NCBI GenBank assembly: GCA_016792845.1
Contig: JAEUKH010000028.1
Location: forward strand, 434,001 to 498,000
Length of the DNA: 64,000 bases
Source: Myxococcales bacterium
GTDB lineage: Bacteria; Myxococcota_A; Polyangia; Polyangiales; Ga0077539
Direction: 5' to 3'
Part shown: positions 29,066 through 37,776 of the stretch, in pieces
Layout of the letters: the number at the start of each line of letters is the position of its first letter
How positions within the stretch are numbered: position 1 is the stretch's first letter
The notes under the pieces: generated by a model
Told to the model about the DNA's origin: nothing
What the model saw: only the letters and a program-made list of their open reading frames with translations
Databases searched by the model: none
Program-made: the position numbers and the translations under genes

Positions 29066-29105
29066 TGTAGACACTGTCTACATCGGATGTTGACACTGTC
29101 TACAT
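29064..29105. promoter_or_regulatory. Two tandem 19-bp palindromes spaced 22 bp, putative operator
   Basis: Site 1 (29064-29084) is a perfect palindrome, GATGTAGACA-C-TGTCTACATC. Site 2 (29087-29105) is ATGTTGACA-C-TGTCTACAT with one mismatch. Centres are at 29074 and 29096, 22 bp or about two helix turns apart. They are AT-rich against the GC-rich background and lie between two convergent genes. A single-base centre suits a homodimeric regulator better than an RNA terminator. The regulator is not identifiable. Confidence 0.6.
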
Positions 29106-29122
29106 TGCGCCGAAGGGGCGGG

Positions 29123-30031
29123 TCAGGGTTCGAGGTCGATGCCGACCCGGGTGCCGATGCGGAGGGTGTGGGCCGTCGGCAGGCCGTCGAAGGCGGGCTG
29201 GAGCTCGTACCCGACCCAGAGCAGCGCCAGGGGCATGATGGCGCCGACCCGGAGCGTCGAGACGCCGATGCCGAAGCTCGCGCGCACGCCGGGCTGGATG
29301 CGGCTCACGCCGTCGAAGAAGCGCCCCGTGGCGGCGAGCTCGAAGTCGTAGATGCGCGTGGCGTCTTGGAGCCGCACGACGAGGGGGATGGCGCCCGAGA
29401 TCGACGCGCGCAGCGAGCGCTCGGCCTCGTCGGTGCCGAACGCGCCGATGGCGCCCACCTCGGCGCCGAGGGCGAGGGTGACCCGGTGGTTTATGCCCAC
29501 GGCGGGTAGCACCCGGCCCGAGCCGCCGGCGCCGAGGGCGACGCTGTCGCCGCGGATCACCAGCGCGCCGCCGCCCTGACTTTCGAGCAAGAGCACGAAG
29601 CGCCGCGCGTCGCCGTGCACGCCGCGGAAGCTGCCCTGCGGTTGCAGAAAGAAGGGGCACTCGTCGCGACGACGCTCGGCGTTCGCGGCGAGGGCGCGGA
29701 CGCGCTCGAGGGTGAGGAGCTCGCGGGCGGCCGAGAGGGCCTGACCGTTGGCGCGCCAGACGGCTTCGGCGCTGCCTCCGCCCGTTTCGATTTCGCGGTT
29801 GAGCCAACTGAGGAGCGCGGCGCGGGCCGCGGCGTCGACCTGGCACCCTGAGCGGAGCGTCTGCGAGGTGAGGGCCTCGACCTCTGCGCGGTCTGAGACC
29901 CAGTCGGTGCGCTGCCGCGTCTCGACCACGCGGCGGAGGTCAAGGTAGAGCGCGCGCTCGGCGAGCCCGGGCGGCACCGGCGAGCCGCACGCGGCGAGGG
30001 AGAGGGCGAGCGCGAGGACGAGACGTTTCAT
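29123..30031 (-). CDS. Hypothetical lipoprotein
   Basis: 302 residues. A textbook lipoprotein signal (MKRLVLALALSLAACGS) places it on a membrane. The N-terminal half is helical and charged (LYLDLRRVVETRQRTDW, AALLSWLNREIE, ARELLTLERVRALAANAERRRDECPFF). The C-terminal half has repeated beta-like strands rich in Gly and alternating hydrophobics (LALGAEVGAIGAF, SISGAIPLVVRL, VRASFGIGVSTLRVGAI, HTLRIGTRVGIDLEP), possibly a small beta-barrel or sandwich. Not recognised. It is divergent from a kinase gene and convergent with the TPR/cNMP gene, with the twin palindromes between them. Confidence 0.65.
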   Translation of the reverse strand: MKRLVLALALSLAACGSPVPPGLAERALYLDLRRVVETRQRTDWVSDRAEVEALTSQTLRSGCQVDAAARAALLSWLNREIETGGGSAEAVWRANGQALSAARELLTLERVRALAANAERRRDECPFFLQPQGSFRGVHGDARRFVLLLESQGGGALVIRGDSVALGAGGSGRVLPAVGINHRVTLALGAEVGAIGAFGTDEAERSLRASISGAIPLVVRLQDATRIYDFELAATGRFFDGVSRIQPGVRASFGIGVSTLRVGAIMPLALLWVGYELQPAFDGLPTAHTLRIGTRVGIDLEP

Positions 30032-30216
30032 GGTCGTTCGAGGCCGGTCGGGGGGTGAAGGGCGCGGGCGCGAGGCAGTGTTGAAGCACAGCCGACGGCG
30101 CTTCGGCACCGTGACGCGGGGGCCGCGGGTCGGGTCGCTGCGCCCGGTCAACCGCGCCGGGCCGACGCGGCACCACCGCAGGGCCGCGGGGTGACGGCGG
30201 GCGGCGACGCCGAGGC

Positions 30217-30249
30217 TTGACATCTGAAGGGTTCAGACGGTCGTATCAA
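30217..30249 (+). promoter_or_regulatory. Candidate promoter for the second kinase gene
   Basis: A perfect -35 hexamer TTGACA (30217-30222) is followed by TATCAA (30244-30249, spacer 21) or TCGTAT (30241-30246, spacer 18), six to nine bases before the ATG at 30256. It argues that the in-frame TTG at 30217 is promoter, not start. Confidence 0.4.
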
Positions 30250-30255
30250 CGGTTG

Positions 30256-31509
30256 ATGACCACCGGGGGCGAAGGGGCGCGGGGCGGGCTTGGCGTGGCC
30301 GACTCGTACGGGGCGACGCTGGCGCAAGGGGCTCAGTCGGGCGTGGCGGCGCCGCGCACGAGCCTCGTCGCGACCGAGTCGGGCACGCAGAGCCTGTCGC
30401 GGGGCGCGGTGCTGCCCAAGACCGTGGCCACCGCCGAGGGGCCGCAGCTCGTGCACGAGAGCCGGCTTCGGTACGAGGCCGTGAAGCGCTTGGGCGAGGG
30501 CGCCTTCGGGGCCGTCGAGCTGGTGCGCGACAATGACATCGGCCGCATGGTGGCGATCAAGCGCCTGAAGACCGACTGGCAAGACGCCGATTCGCTCGCG
30601 CGCTTCGCAGGCGAGGTGCAAGTGATCGGGCAGCTCGAACACCCGGGGATCGTGCCCGTCCACGATGTGGGCCTCGACGAGAACGGCTACTTCTTCGTGA
30701 TGAAGTTTGTCGAGGGCCTGACCCTTGAGACGGTGATCGAGCGCCTGTCGGCGAAAGACCCCGACGCCGTGGCGCGCTTCACCCACGAGGCCCGGGCGCA
30801 GCTCTTTCTTCAGCTCTGCAAGGCCGTTCAGTACGCCCACAACAAGGGGCTGATTCACCGCGACATCAAGCCCGCCAACGTGATGATCGGGCCCTACGGC
30901 GAGGTGATGCTGATGGATTTCGGCCTCGCCAAGCAGATCGGCACCCACGACGCCAAGCTCGCCCCTGGGCAGTCGAACGTGAGCGCCTACGGCACCATGC
31001 TCGGGCACGCCATCGGCACGCCCATGTACATGCCCCCCGAGCAGGCCCGCGGCGAGCACGACCGCTGCGACGCGCGGAGCGACGTGTATGCGCTCGGGGC
31101 GCTGTTCTTTCACCTCATGGCGCTACACAGCTACCTCGGAGATCGCCGCGACGTGAACGAGATCTTGGAGGCGGTGAAGAACGCGCCGCCCCCGGGCGCC
31201 TTGGCCATGCATCAGCTGCATGGCATTCCGCCGGAGTATGCGTGGATCGTATGGCAGTGCCTCCAGAAAGACCCCGAGGCGCGCCTCCAGAGCGTGGCGG
31301 CGCTGGCCAATCGGGTGCAGGCGGCGCTCGAGGGGCGCGGCGAGGTGCTCTGCCCGTGCACGGGGCTCAAGCGCGCTGGGGGTGCGTGGTCGCGCTTCAT
31401 CGATCGGCACGGCGTCGCGTCGCTGGTGCTGGCGGCGGCGGTGTCGGCGGTGTTCGTGGTGGGGCTGGTGAGCGTCGTGCGGGGGGTCGTGGCCTTGGCG
31501 TCGGGCTGA
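30256..31509 (+). CDS. Membrane-anchored Ser/Thr protein kinase without extracellular domain
   Basis: About 417 residues from the ATG at 30256. A Gly/Ser/Thr-rich N-terminal region of about 70 residues precedes the kinase domain: GEGAFGAVELV (about 80-90), VAIKRL, HRDIKPANV (H201), DFGLAK (D221) and GTPMYMPPEQ. After the kinase come CPCTGLK and one C-terminal transmembrane helix (about 387-410), with almost nothing beyond it. It therefore sits in the membrane as a tail-anchored kinase and must sense through its N-terminus, a partner or the membrane itself. All catalytic residues are present. An in-frame TTG at 30217 is the alternative start. An inverted repeat follows before the M16 peptidase gene. 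Confidence 0.88.
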   Translation: MTTGGEGARGGLGVADSYGATLAQGAQSGVAAPRTSLVATESGTQSLSRGAVLPKTVATAEGPQLVHESRLRYEAVKRLGEGAFGAVELVRDNDIGRMVAIKRLKTDWQDADSLARFAGEVQVIGQLEHPGIVPVHDVGLDENGYFFVMKFVEGLTLETVIERLSAKDPDAVARFTHEARAQLFLQLCKAVQYAHNKGLIHRDIKPANVMIGPYGEVMLMDFGLAKQIGTHDAKLAPGQSNVSAYGTMLGHAIGTPMYMPPEQARGEHDRCDARSDVYALGALFFHLMALHSYLGDRRDVNEILEAVKNAPPPGALAMHQLHGIPPEYAWIVWQCLQKDPEARLQSVAALANRVQAALEGRGEVLCPCTGLKRAGGAWSRFIDRHGVASLVLAAAVSAVFVVGLVSVVRGVVALASG

Positions 31510-31550
31510 CCGCGACGGGGGCGCTGCGTGCCGGCCTTGTGGGCGGGGCG

Positions 31551-31569
31551 GCTTCGGTGGTACCGAAGC
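31551..31569. promoter_or_regulatory. Perfect 8-bp inverted repeat just before the M16 peptidase gene
   Basis: GCTTCGGT-GGT-ACCGAAGC. The right arm ends four bases before ATG 31574 and 16 before ATG 31586. It may end kinase transcription or, as RNA, occlude initiation at the first ATG, favouring 31586 as the real start. Confidence 0.45.
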
Positions 31570-31573
31570 GGGC

Positions 31574-32947
31574 ATGCGAAGTGGGATGAAAACGGCTTTG
31601 TTTTCAGCGCTCCTGACGCTCCTCGGTGGGGCCGGGGCGCGGGCCGATGAGCTGCCTGTGCCGGTGCGGGTTGAGCGGCTCGACAACGGGCTCCGGGTGG
31701 TGATGTCGCCCGATCACACGGCCGCTACGGTGGCCGTGACGGTGTACTACGACGTGGGCTCGCGCAACGAGGAGCAGGGGCGCTCGGGCTTCGCCCATCT
31801 CTTCGAGCACATGATGTTTCAGGGCTCGGCCAACGTGCTGAAGGGTGAGCATTTCAGCCTCATCTCGTCGCGCGGCGGCAGCCTCAACGGCACCACGTCG
31901 GAAGACCGCACGAACTACTACGAGACCCTGCCGTCGAACGCGCTCGAGCTCGGGCTCTTCCTCGAAGCCGACCGCATGCGGAGCCTCGCGATCACCCAAG
32001 AGAACTTCGAGAACCAGCGCCAGACCGTGATGGAGGAGCGGCGTCAGAGCTATGAGAACCGCCCGTATCTCTTGTCGTTCCTAGAGCGCGACCGTTTGTT
32101 TTACCAGGGGTACTGGCCCTACGAGCACAGCACCATCGGTGACATGGCTGACCTCCAGGCGGCCTCGCTCGATGACGTCCGAAACTTCCATCGGCGGTAC
32201 TATGCGCCCGACAACGCTGTGCTCTCGATCGCGGGCGACTTCGACCCCGACCAGGCGTTGAACCTCATCAGGCAGCACTTCGGCCCCATCGCCCCGCAGC
32301 ACGCGCCCGCTTGGTCGATGCCCGCGTACACGCCCGGCACGCAGGAGGTGACCCGCGAGATCCGCGATCGGCTCGCGCGGGCCCCGGCCTTTCATATGGC
32401 GTATCACGTCCCGCAGCGGCGGCACCCTGACCACTACGCCCTCGACATTCTCGCGGTGATCCTCGGCGGGGGCGAGTCGTCGCGGCTCTACCAGGAGCTC
32501 GTCAAGAACCGCGAGATCTTGAGCAGCATCGAGGTGGGCGCCGAAGACCGCCGCGGGCCCGACATCTTCGCGCTTTGGGCGGTGCTCTCGCAGGGTCACA
32601 CCCCGGCCGAGGCCCGCGCGGTGATCGACCAGCAGATTCAGAACCTCATCACCCGCGGCGTCTCGGTGCGCGAGCTCGAAAAGGCTCGCAACCAGTATCG
32701 GCAGGGCTTCGTGTTCGGGCTCCAATCGAACCTCGCGCGGGCCCGACGGCTCGCTGAGCACGAGCTCTACGACGGCAACGCGGCGCTCCTGCGCACCGAG
32801 CTCGACCGCTACCTCGCGGTGACCGCCGCCGATGTGCAGCGCGTCGCGCGCACCTACCTCGTGAACACCAACCGCACCGTGCTCGACGTCGTGCCCGAAG
32901 CGCAGGCACCCCGTGCGCCGACCGCCAACCCGGCCGCCAGCCGCTGA
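31574..32947 (+). CDS. M16 family zinc peptidase, catalytic subunit, exported
   Basis: 457 residues (453 if it starts at ATG 31586). A signal peptide (MKTALFSALLTLLGGAGARA) sends it to the periplasm or surface. The inverzincin HxxEH motif is intact (FAHLFEHMMFQG, H75/E78/H79), with a downstream Glu in VMEERRQSYE supplying the third ligand. The rest has the two-lobed M16 fold (YYAPDNAVLSIAGDFD, AYHVPQRRHPDHYALDILAVILGGGESSRLYQEL). The next gene, 16 bp later, is an M16 paralog without the zinc site, so the two probably form a heterodimer like mitochondrial processing peptidase. Substrate unknown. Confidence 0.92.
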   Translation: MRSGMKTALFSALLTLLGGAGARADELPVPVRVERLDNGLRVVMSPDHTAATVAVTVYYDVGSRNEEQGRSGFAHLFEHMMFQGSANVLKGEHFSLISSRGGSLNGTTSEDRTNYYETLPSNALELGLFLEADRMRSLAITQENFENQRQTVMEERRQSYENRPYLLSFLERDRLFYQGYWPYEHSTIGDMADLQAASLDDVRNFHRRYYAPDNAVLSIAGDFDPDQALNLIRQHFGPIAPQHAPAWSMPAYTPGTQEVTREIRDRLARAPAFHMAYHVPQRRHPDHYALDILAVILGGGESSRLYQELVKNREILSSIEVGAEDRRGPDIFALWAVLSQGHTPAEARAVIDQQIQNLITRGVSVRELEKARNQYRQGFVFGLQSNLARARRLAEHELYDGNAALLRTELDRYLAVTAADVQRVARTYLVNTNRTVLDVVPEAQAPRAPTANPAASR

Positions 32948-32963
32948 CCCCTCAGGACGCACC

Positions 32964-34700
32964 ATGACTCGTCTTCGTACGTTTGCCTCTCCTTCGCTCG
33001 CGGCGGTGCTCTTCACGGCGTGCGCGTCGACCCCGGTGCCCGGCCCCGCGCCGGTGACGGCTCCGACCCCCGCGGCGAGCCCCGATGCAGGCGCACCGAC
33101 GGCCGCGGCGCCGAGGGTTCAGCCGCCCGCGCCGGGCCCCGCGCGCGACGTGCGCTTGCCCGAGGTGCGCCAGGCGCGGCTCGCCAATGGCCTCCAGGTC
33201 AACCACGTCGTGTACAACACCCTGCCGGTGCTTCACCTTCGCTTGATGGTGCGGGCGGGGCAGTCGCACGACCCCGCGACCCTGCCCGGCCTCGCGGCCT
33301 TCACCGGCGACATGTTGAAAGAGGGCGCCCGGGGCCGCACGAGCGCGCAGATCGCCGAGGCCATCGAGTTCGTCGGCGGCTCGATCGAGGTGAGCACCTC
33401 GGCCGACGCGACCATTCTCAGCGTGGCGGTGCTGAAAGACCACGCCCAGACGGCGCTCACGCTCTTGGCCGACATCCTCACGACGCCCACCTTCCCCCAG
33501 GTTGAGATCAACAAGCTCAAGCGTCGTGAGCGCGACCGACTCGAGCGCCTCGCGAACGACCCCGCCTGGCTCTCGCGGCGCGCGCAATATCAAGCGCTCT
33601 ACGGGCCCAATCACCCGTACCGCAACAACGACATCACCGCGGCCTCGCTCGAGCGCATCACCCGCAACGACATCGTGAATTTTCACCGCGGTCGGTACGT
33701 GGGCGGCAACATGACCCTGGTGGTCGTGGGCGACCTCTCGGCGGCCGAGCTCGACCCGATGGTGCAGCGGACCCTCGGGCGGGTGCGCGCGGGCACGGCG
33801 CCGGCGTTGCAGTTTCCTGAGGTGCCGCAGCCTACCGGGCGGCAAGTGATTCTGGTCGATCGGCCCGACTCGGCGCAGAGCTCGGTGAGCATCACCAACC
33901 TCGCGCTGCGCCGCCGCGACGACGACTGGATCGCCTTCAACGTGGCCAATCAGGCCCTCGGCGGCGGCGTCTCGTCGCGCCTCTTCATGGATCTCCGCGA
34001 GCTCCGTTCGCTGAGCTACGGCGTCTACGCCCGGGCCACCGAGGCCGTCGATGTGGGCCGCTGGTTCGCCGGCGGCAGCGTGCGCACCGCGGTCACCGCC
34101 GACGCCATCTACGCGCTGATGCGCCACGTCGAGTGCGCGACCACCGAGGCGCCCCCGGCCGAAGAGATCGCGCAGACGCGGAGCTACCTGGTCGACAGCT
34201 TCCCGCTCTCGATCGAGACCCCGGGTAATGTGGCCGACCTCGTGACCTCGCTGCGGCTCTACGACCTCCCGGCTGACTACTACGACACCTACCGAACGCG
34301 GGTGGGCGCCGTCGACGCTGCGGCGGCCTTGGGCGCTGCGCAACGGCATGTTCACCTCGACCGCGCCACGGTGGTGGTGGTCGGCACGGCCGACGCGCCG
34401 GTCGACGTGGGGCCCAACTGCGCGGCCTCTGCGGCCTTGCCCGCGTCGGCGACCTTCGCTCAACAGATCTCGGCGTGCGCGACCCGCAGCGAGGGCGCTC
34501 CGGCGCGCGAGACGCGCCCCTTGGCCGAGGCCTTGCGGGCCTTCGGGCCGGTGCGGGTGCTCAACCTTCAGGGCGCCGTGGTGCGCGAGCTCGCGGCGGC
34601 CCCTGACGCCTTCTCGCCTCCGATTCGAGCGGCGTGTTCAGAGCTCACCGCGCCGGCGTTGCAGCAGGTCGCGCGGGCCTCGCAAGAGTCTGCCCGCTGA
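32964..34700 (+). CDS. M16 family peptidase-like lipoprotein, non-catalytic subunit
   Basis: 578 residues. A lipobox (VLFTAC) suggests lipid anchoring. A Pro/Ala-rich stretch leads to two M16 lobes. Where HxxEH should stand the sequence reads GLAAFTGDMLKEGA, so the zinc ligands are missing. Conserved structural motifs remain (LVVVGDLS, ALGGGVSSRLFMDLRELRSLSYGVYA, RSYLVDSFPLSIE). It is the regulatory partner of the active protease upstream and the lipid could tether the pair. The C-terminal 120 residues are an extra Ala/Arg-rich region. Start chosen at ATG 32964 with AGGA upstream. A strong hairpin follows. Confidence 0.9.
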   Translation: MTRLRTFASPSLAAVLFTACASTPVPGPAPVTAPTPAASPDAGAPTAAAPRVQPPAPGPARDVRLPEVRQARLANGLQVNHVVYNTLPVLHLRLMVRAGQSHDPATLPGLAAFTGDMLKEGARGRTSAQIAEAIEFVGGSIEVSTSADATILSVAVLKDHAQTALTLLADILTTPTFPQVEINKLKRRERDRLERLANDPAWLSRRAQYQALYGPNHPYRNNDITAASLERITRNDIVNFHRGRYVGGNMTLVVVGDLSAAELDPMVQRTLGRVRAGTAPALQFPEVPQPTGRQVILVDRPDSAQSSVSITNLALRRRDDDWIAFNVANQALGGGVSSRLFMDLRELRSLSYGVYARATEAVDVGRWFAGGSVRTAVTADAIYALMRHVECATTEAPPAEEIAQTRSYLVDSFPLSIETPGNVADLVTSLRLYDLPADYYDTYRTRVGAVDAAAALGAAQRHVHLDRATVVVVGTADAPVDVGPNCAASAALPASATFAQQISACATRSEGAPARETRPLAEALRAFGPVRVLNLQGAVVRELAAAPDAFSPPIRAACSELTAPALQQVARASQESAR

Positions 34701-34708
34701 GCGGGTGT

Positions 34709-34733
34709 CGGGGCGGCGGTGAATGCCGCCCCG
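34709..34733 (+). terminator. GC-rich hairpin after the M16 gene pair
   Basis: CGGGGCGGC (34709-34717) and GCCGCCCCG (34725-34733) form a 9-bp stem with a 7-nt loop, nine bases after the stop codon. There is no clear U-tract, as usual in very GC-rich genomes. Confidence 0.6.
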
Positions 34734-34851
34734 GCCTCGCGACCACTCACGTTGCCCGGTCGACAGGTCGGGGCTGAAGGTGATTGTCTCGCCCTCGGGC
34801 ATCGGTCACTCTCGGCCCGTTCGTCACCCTCGCAAAAGGATCAGCCTCAGC

Positions 34852-36678
34852 ATGTGCGGAATTATCGGGTACGTCGGCAACGAAGAGTGCGCACCGATCT
34901 TGTTGGATGGCCTTCGCCGTCTTGAGTACCGCGGCTACGACAGCGCCGGGGTGGCCGTTCACGATGGCCAGGAGCTGCGGGTGTTGCGCGCTGCGGGCAA
35001 GCTGACCGCGCTCGGCGATGCCTTGGGGCGTAACCCCGTTCACGGCGCCACGGGCATCGGTCACACGCGCTGGGCGACGCACGGCAAGCCCTCTGAGCAC
35101 AACGCGCACCCGCACGTCTCGGGCAACGTCGCGGTGGTGCACAATGGCATCATCGAGAACCACGTCGAGCTCAAGACCGAGCTCAAGGCCTCGGGCCGGG
35201 TCTTCAAGAGCGACACCGACACCGAGATCGTCGCCCACCTCATCGACCTCGCCCTCGGCCGCGGGCTCGAGCTCTTCGAGGCGGTGCGCGAGACCCTCAA
35301 GGTGCTGCGCGGGGCCTACGCCATCGCGGTGCTCTCGAAAGACGACCCGTCGCGGATCATCCTCGCGAAGAACGCGTCGCCCTTGGTGCTCGGGGTGGGC
35401 GACGGGGTGATGCTCGCCGCGAGCGACGTGCCGGCGCTCTTGTCGCACACCCGCGACGTGATCTTCCTCGAAGACGGCGATCTCGCTGAGATTCGCCGCG
35501 AGGGCGCGAAGATCGTGCGCGTCGACGGGGGCCCCGTCGAGCGGCCCGTCACCCGCATCACCTGGTCGTTGATGCAGGCCGAGCGGGGGGGCTTCAAGCA
35601 CTTCATGCTCAAAGAAATCCACGAGCAGCCGCGGGCCATTGAAGACACCCTCCGGGGTCGGGTGAACCTCGACGAGGGCGGCCTCGAAGCGGGCGAGATG
35701 GGCCTCGACGCCGAGACCGCGAAGAAGATCCGGCGGGTAGTCTTTCTCGCGTGCGGCACGAGCTATCACGCCGCCTTGCACGGTCGGTACCTCCTCGAAT
35801 CGCTGGCGCGGGTCGAGGCCGTGGCCGAGCTCGCGAGCGAGTTCAGGTACCGCGACCCGGTGGTGGGCGAGGGCGACCTCGTCGTGGCGGTGTCTCAGTC
35901 GGGCGAGACCGCCGACACCCTCGCTGCGGCCAAAGAGGCGCGCGAGCGGGGCGCGCGGGTGCTCGCGGTGGTCAACGTTCAGGGCTCGGCCATCGCCCGC
36001 GCCGCGCACGGTACGCTCTACACGCACGCGGGGCCCGAGATCGGCGTGGCCAGCACCAAGTGCTTCACCGCGCAACAGGCCGCGCTCACGATGCTGGCGA
36101 TCCACGTCGGGCGGTCGCGCGGGGCGCTCTCGGTCGAGAAGGGGCGCGCGCTCTTGCAGGAGCTCGTCGAGGTGCCCGCCAAGATGCGCGAGACCCTCGC
36201 GGGGGCGCGGCACGTCGAGGGCATCGCGCGGTCGATCGTTCACGCCCGCGACGCGCTCTTTCTCGGGCGCGGGCTCTCGGCGGCGGTGGCCCTTGAGGGC
36301 GCGCTGAAGCTCAAAGAGATCTCGTACATTCACGCCGAGGGCTACGCGGGTGGCGAGATGAAGCACGGCCCCCTCGCGCTGGTCGACCGCGACATGCCCG
36401 TGGTGTGCCTCTTGCCGAGCGACTCGACCCTCGAAAAGATGCTCTCGAACGTGCAAGAGGTGCGGGCCCGCGACGGCGTCGTGATCGCGGTGCTCGACGA
36501 GCCGAGCGTCGCGCGTGACATCGCCGCCCACACCATCGTGGTGCCGCGCGCGGCCGAGGCCGTGTCGCCCCTCGTCACGAGCGTGCCCTTGCAGCTTCTG
36601 TCGTACTACGTGGCCGATCACCGCGGCACCGACGTTGATCAGCCGCGCAACCTCGCCAAGACCGTCACCGTCGAGTGA
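34852..36678 (+). CDS. glmS: Glutamine--fructose-6-phosphate aminotransferase (isomerizing)
   Basis: Makes glucosamine-6-phosphate from fructose-6-phosphate and glutamine, the first step to UDP-GlcNAc for peptidoglycan and lipopolysaccharide. 608 residues. The catalytic Cys follows the initiator Met (MCGIIGYVG). The glutaminase domain has RLEYRGYDSAG, GIGHTRWATHG and HNGIIENH. Two SIS domains follow (CGTSYHAAL, SQSGETADTL, VASTKCFTAQQ, LGRGLSAAVALEGALKLKEISYIHAEGY). The C-terminus DQPRNLAKTVTVE is complete. ATG 34852 is fixed by the need for Cys at residue 2, with AAGGA 11 bases upstream. The 151-bp region upstream shows no glmS-ribozyme-like sequence I could recognise. Confidence 0.97.
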   Translation: MCGIIGYVGNEECAPILLDGLRRLEYRGYDSAGVAVHDGQELRVLRAAGKLTALGDALGRNPVHGATGIGHTRWATHGKPSEHNAHPHVSGNVAVVHNGIIENHVELKTELKASGRVFKSDTDTEIVAHLIDLALGRGLELFEAVRETLKVLRGAYAIAVLSKDDPSRIILAKNASPLVLGVGDGVMLAASDVPALLSHTRDVIFLEDGDLAEIRREGAKIVRVDGGPVERPVTRITWSLMQAERGGFKHFMLKEIHEQPRAIEDTLRGRVNLDEGGLEAGEMGLDAETAKKIRRVVFLACGTSYHAALHGRYLLESLARVEAVAELASEFRYRDPVVGEGDLVVAVSQSGETADTLAAAKEARERGARVLAVVNVQGSAIARAAHGTLYTHAGPEIGVASTKCFTAQQAALTMLAIHVGRSRGALSVEKGRALLQELVEVPAKMRETLAGARHVEGIARSIVHARDALFLGRGLSAAVALEGALKLKEISYIHAEGYAGGEMKHGPLALVDRDMPVVCLLPSDSTLEKMLSNVQEVRARDGVVIAVLDEPSVARDIAAHTIVVPRAAEAVSPLVTSVPLQLLSYYVADHRGTDVDQPRNLAKTVTVE

Positions 36679-36744
36679 GCCGCGCGCGCGCCGCGGGGCC
36701 TTCGGGCGTCGGCCTCGAGGGCCCGCGCGTCGCGGTCGTTTCGC

Positions 36745-37743
36745 TCAGAGCCTGACGACGGCGCCGCCCCAGGTGTAGCCGCTCCCGAAGGCGGCGAAGG
36801 CGACGAGCTGACCGGCTTTGGCGCGGCCCTCGCCCCAGGCTTCAGACAGGCTCAGGGGGATGGTCGCCGCGGTGGTGTTGCCGTACCGCTCGATGGTGTT
36901 GACCACGCGCTCCCACGGGAGGCCGAGCTTGCGAGCGACGAACTCGTTGATGCGCAGGTTGGCCTGGTGGGGCACGAAGAGGTCGACGTCGGCGAGGGTC
37001 TTGCCCGCCTTCTGGAGCGCTTCGTGGGTGACCTCGGGCATCTTCTCGGTGGCCCAGCGAAACACTTGCTTGCCCTGCATCTTGGGGTAGTGACGCCGCT
37101 CGGCCATCATCGCGTCGGTGAGCCGCGGCTGGCTGCGCGAGGCGGGCGCTTCGACCCAGAGGTCGGTGGCGCCGACCCCGTCGGCGTGGAGCACCACAGA
37201 GTGGATGCCGCGGTCGTCGTCGTCGGTGGGGCCGAGCAGCGCGGCGCCGGCGCCATCACCGAAGAGCACCGTGACGTCGCGGCCCTCGTCGCTGAAATCG
37301 AGGCCCGTCGAGTGCACCTCGCTGCCCACGAGGAGCACCCGGCGGTACATGCCCGTGCGGATCCACGCGTCGGCGACGCTGAGGCCGTACAAGAAGCCCG
37401 AGCATTGGTTGCGCACGTCGAGCGCGGGCACGCCCTTCAGGCCCAGCTTGTGGCCCAGGAACACGCCCGACCCGGGGAAGTTTACGTCGGGCGAGAGGGT
37501 CGCGAAGAGGATCGCGTCGATCTCGGAGACGTCGCACCCGGCGCGCTCGCAGGCCATCTGCGCGGCAGGCACGGCGAGGTCGCTCGCGCCGATGCCGTCG
37601 TGCTCGATGTAGCGGCGCTCGCGGATGCCGCTGCGCTGCACAATCCACTCGTCGCTGGTGTTCATCAGCTTCGAGAGGTCATCGTTGGTGACAACCTTTG
37701 ACGGAACGTAGTGCCCAACCCCGAGGATCGCCGTGCGTGTCAT
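36745..37743 (-). CDS. fabH: 3-oxoacyl-ACP synthase III (FabH)
   Basis: Condenses an acyl-CoA with malonyl-ACP to start fatty acid synthesis. 332 residues. Catalytic triad Cys114 (RNQCSGFLYG), His259 (VPHQANLRI) and Asn289 (YGNTTAATIP) are all present, with FGDGAGAALL and the C-terminal GSGYTWGGAVVRL. It lies downstream of sbcDC on the same strand with a 33-bp gap, and is convergent with glmS. Myxobacteria often use branched primers; primer preference cannot be read from the sequence. No other fab genes are nearby, so it could instead serve a specialised pathway. Confidence 0.95.
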   Translation of the reverse strand: MTRTAILGVGHYVPSKVVTNDDLSKLMNTSDEWIVQRSGIRERRYIEHDGIGASDLAVPAAQMACERAGCDVSEIDAILFATLSPDVNFPGSGVFLGHKLGLKGVPALDVRNQCSGFLYGLSVADAWIRTGMYRRVLLVGSEVHSTGLDFSDEGRDVTVLFGDGAGAALLGPTDDDDRGIHSVVLHADGVGATDLWVEAPASRSQPRLTDAMMAERRHYPKMQGKQVFRWATEKMPEVTHEALQKAGKTLADVDLFVPHQANLRINEFVARKLGLPWERVVNTIERYGNTTAATIPLSLSEAWGEGRAKAGQLVAFAAFGSGYTWGGAVVRL

Positions 37744-37776
37744 CGCGCGGAGCCTTGCGGACTTACACGCCCATCG

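Noticed and set aside
30217..30219. TTG as the start of the second kinase
   Set aside because: It forms part of a perfect TTGACA hexamer, has no properly spaced Shine-Dalgarno, and an ATG is available in frame at 30256.
34701..34851. Possible glmS ribozyme upstream of glmS
   Set aside because: No sequence resembling the conserved ribozyme core was recognised. The hairpin present fits a terminator of the preceding M16 genes, and the ribozyme is mainly a Gram-positive feature.
36679..36744. GC-rich self-complementary stretch between glmS and fabH as a terminator
   Set aside because: Several alternative short pairings are possible (GGGCC/GGCCC and others) but no single clean stem stands out, so it was not called.
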